Below are positions 60,149 through 60,196 of a stretch of DNA of 60,196 nucleotides, one piece after another (the stretch's first letter is position 1; each line of letters opens with the position of its first letter). The position numbers and the translations under genes were made by a program. This DNA comes from Volvariella volvacea V23 (Eukaryota; Basidiomycota; Agaricomycetes; Agaricales; Pluteaceae), in the NCBI GenBank assembly GCA_000349905.1, contig KB722739.1:1966294-2026489 (forward strand), written 5' to 3'. The notes below the pieces were generated by a model, which was not told the DNA's origin, did not search any database, and was given only the letters and a program-made list of their open reading frames with translations.

Positions 60149-60196
60149 ATGAGAACTCAGTCTTTTCAGAACCAAAAAAGCCATGCCTGATACTAA
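60149..60196. repeat. Dispersed short repeat, copy 3 (cut by window edge)
   Basis: GAGAACTCAGTCTTTTCAGA and ccatgcctga match copies 1 and 2; the copy runs out of the window. Confidence 0.6.

Overview
The window comes from a filamentous basidiomycete, most likely an Agaricomycete. Almost every gene is split by many short GT-AG introns of about 40-120 nt. The families present are typical of mushrooms: a fungal immunomodulatory protein (FIP/LZ-8 type), NACHT NTPases of the STAND class, a DUF6593-like protein and a BED-type hAT transposon. Gene models were rebuilt by hand from reading frames, splice signals and paralogue comparison, so exon borders are inferred unless noted.

Layout. 0-5 kb: a four-exon membrane protein of unknown family, a mitochondrial-carrier-like protein and a DUF6593-like protein. 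5-20 kb: two divergent delta-12 fatty acid desaturase genes about 4.8 kb apart, and long stretches with no recognisable gene. 19.5-21 kb: a highly divergent Rho-type small GTPase in eight exons. 21.2-25 kb: a structurally complete hAT element with terminal inverted repeats and an 8-bp target duplication, whose transposase has two in-frame TGA codons. 25-36.6 kb: a minus-strand array of six paralogous small secreted proteins with a ricin-B-like C-terminus, five intact and one broken. 34.4-35.3 kb: a decayed FAR-17a/AIG1-like membrane protein. 37.3-38.1 kb: an inverted paralogue of the first gene. 39.8-42.5 kb: a many-exon MFS transporter. 43.7-46.9 kb: two nearly identical, divergent FIP genes. 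47.7-48.4 kb: a seventh secreted-protein paralogue, on the plus strand. 49.3-55.6 kb: two divergent NACHT genes sharing a 476-bp intergenic region. 55.6-60.2 kb: AT-rich, CpG-poor, gene-free DNA with a large fold-back repeat, a roughly 40-bp minisatellite and a dispersed short repeat.

Two themes stand out. Five gene families each have copies in opposite orientation, so local inverted and tandem duplication has shaped the region. The secreted-protein paralogues also share a promoter: six of the seven carry TGATACCCG (gene orientation) 195-230 bp upstream of the start codon, and this includes the distant plus-strand member. This suggests co-regulation of an expanding secreted-lectin-like family. 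With the FIPs and NACHT receptors, the window looks like a fast-evolving accessory region for interaction with other organisms; that role is inference.
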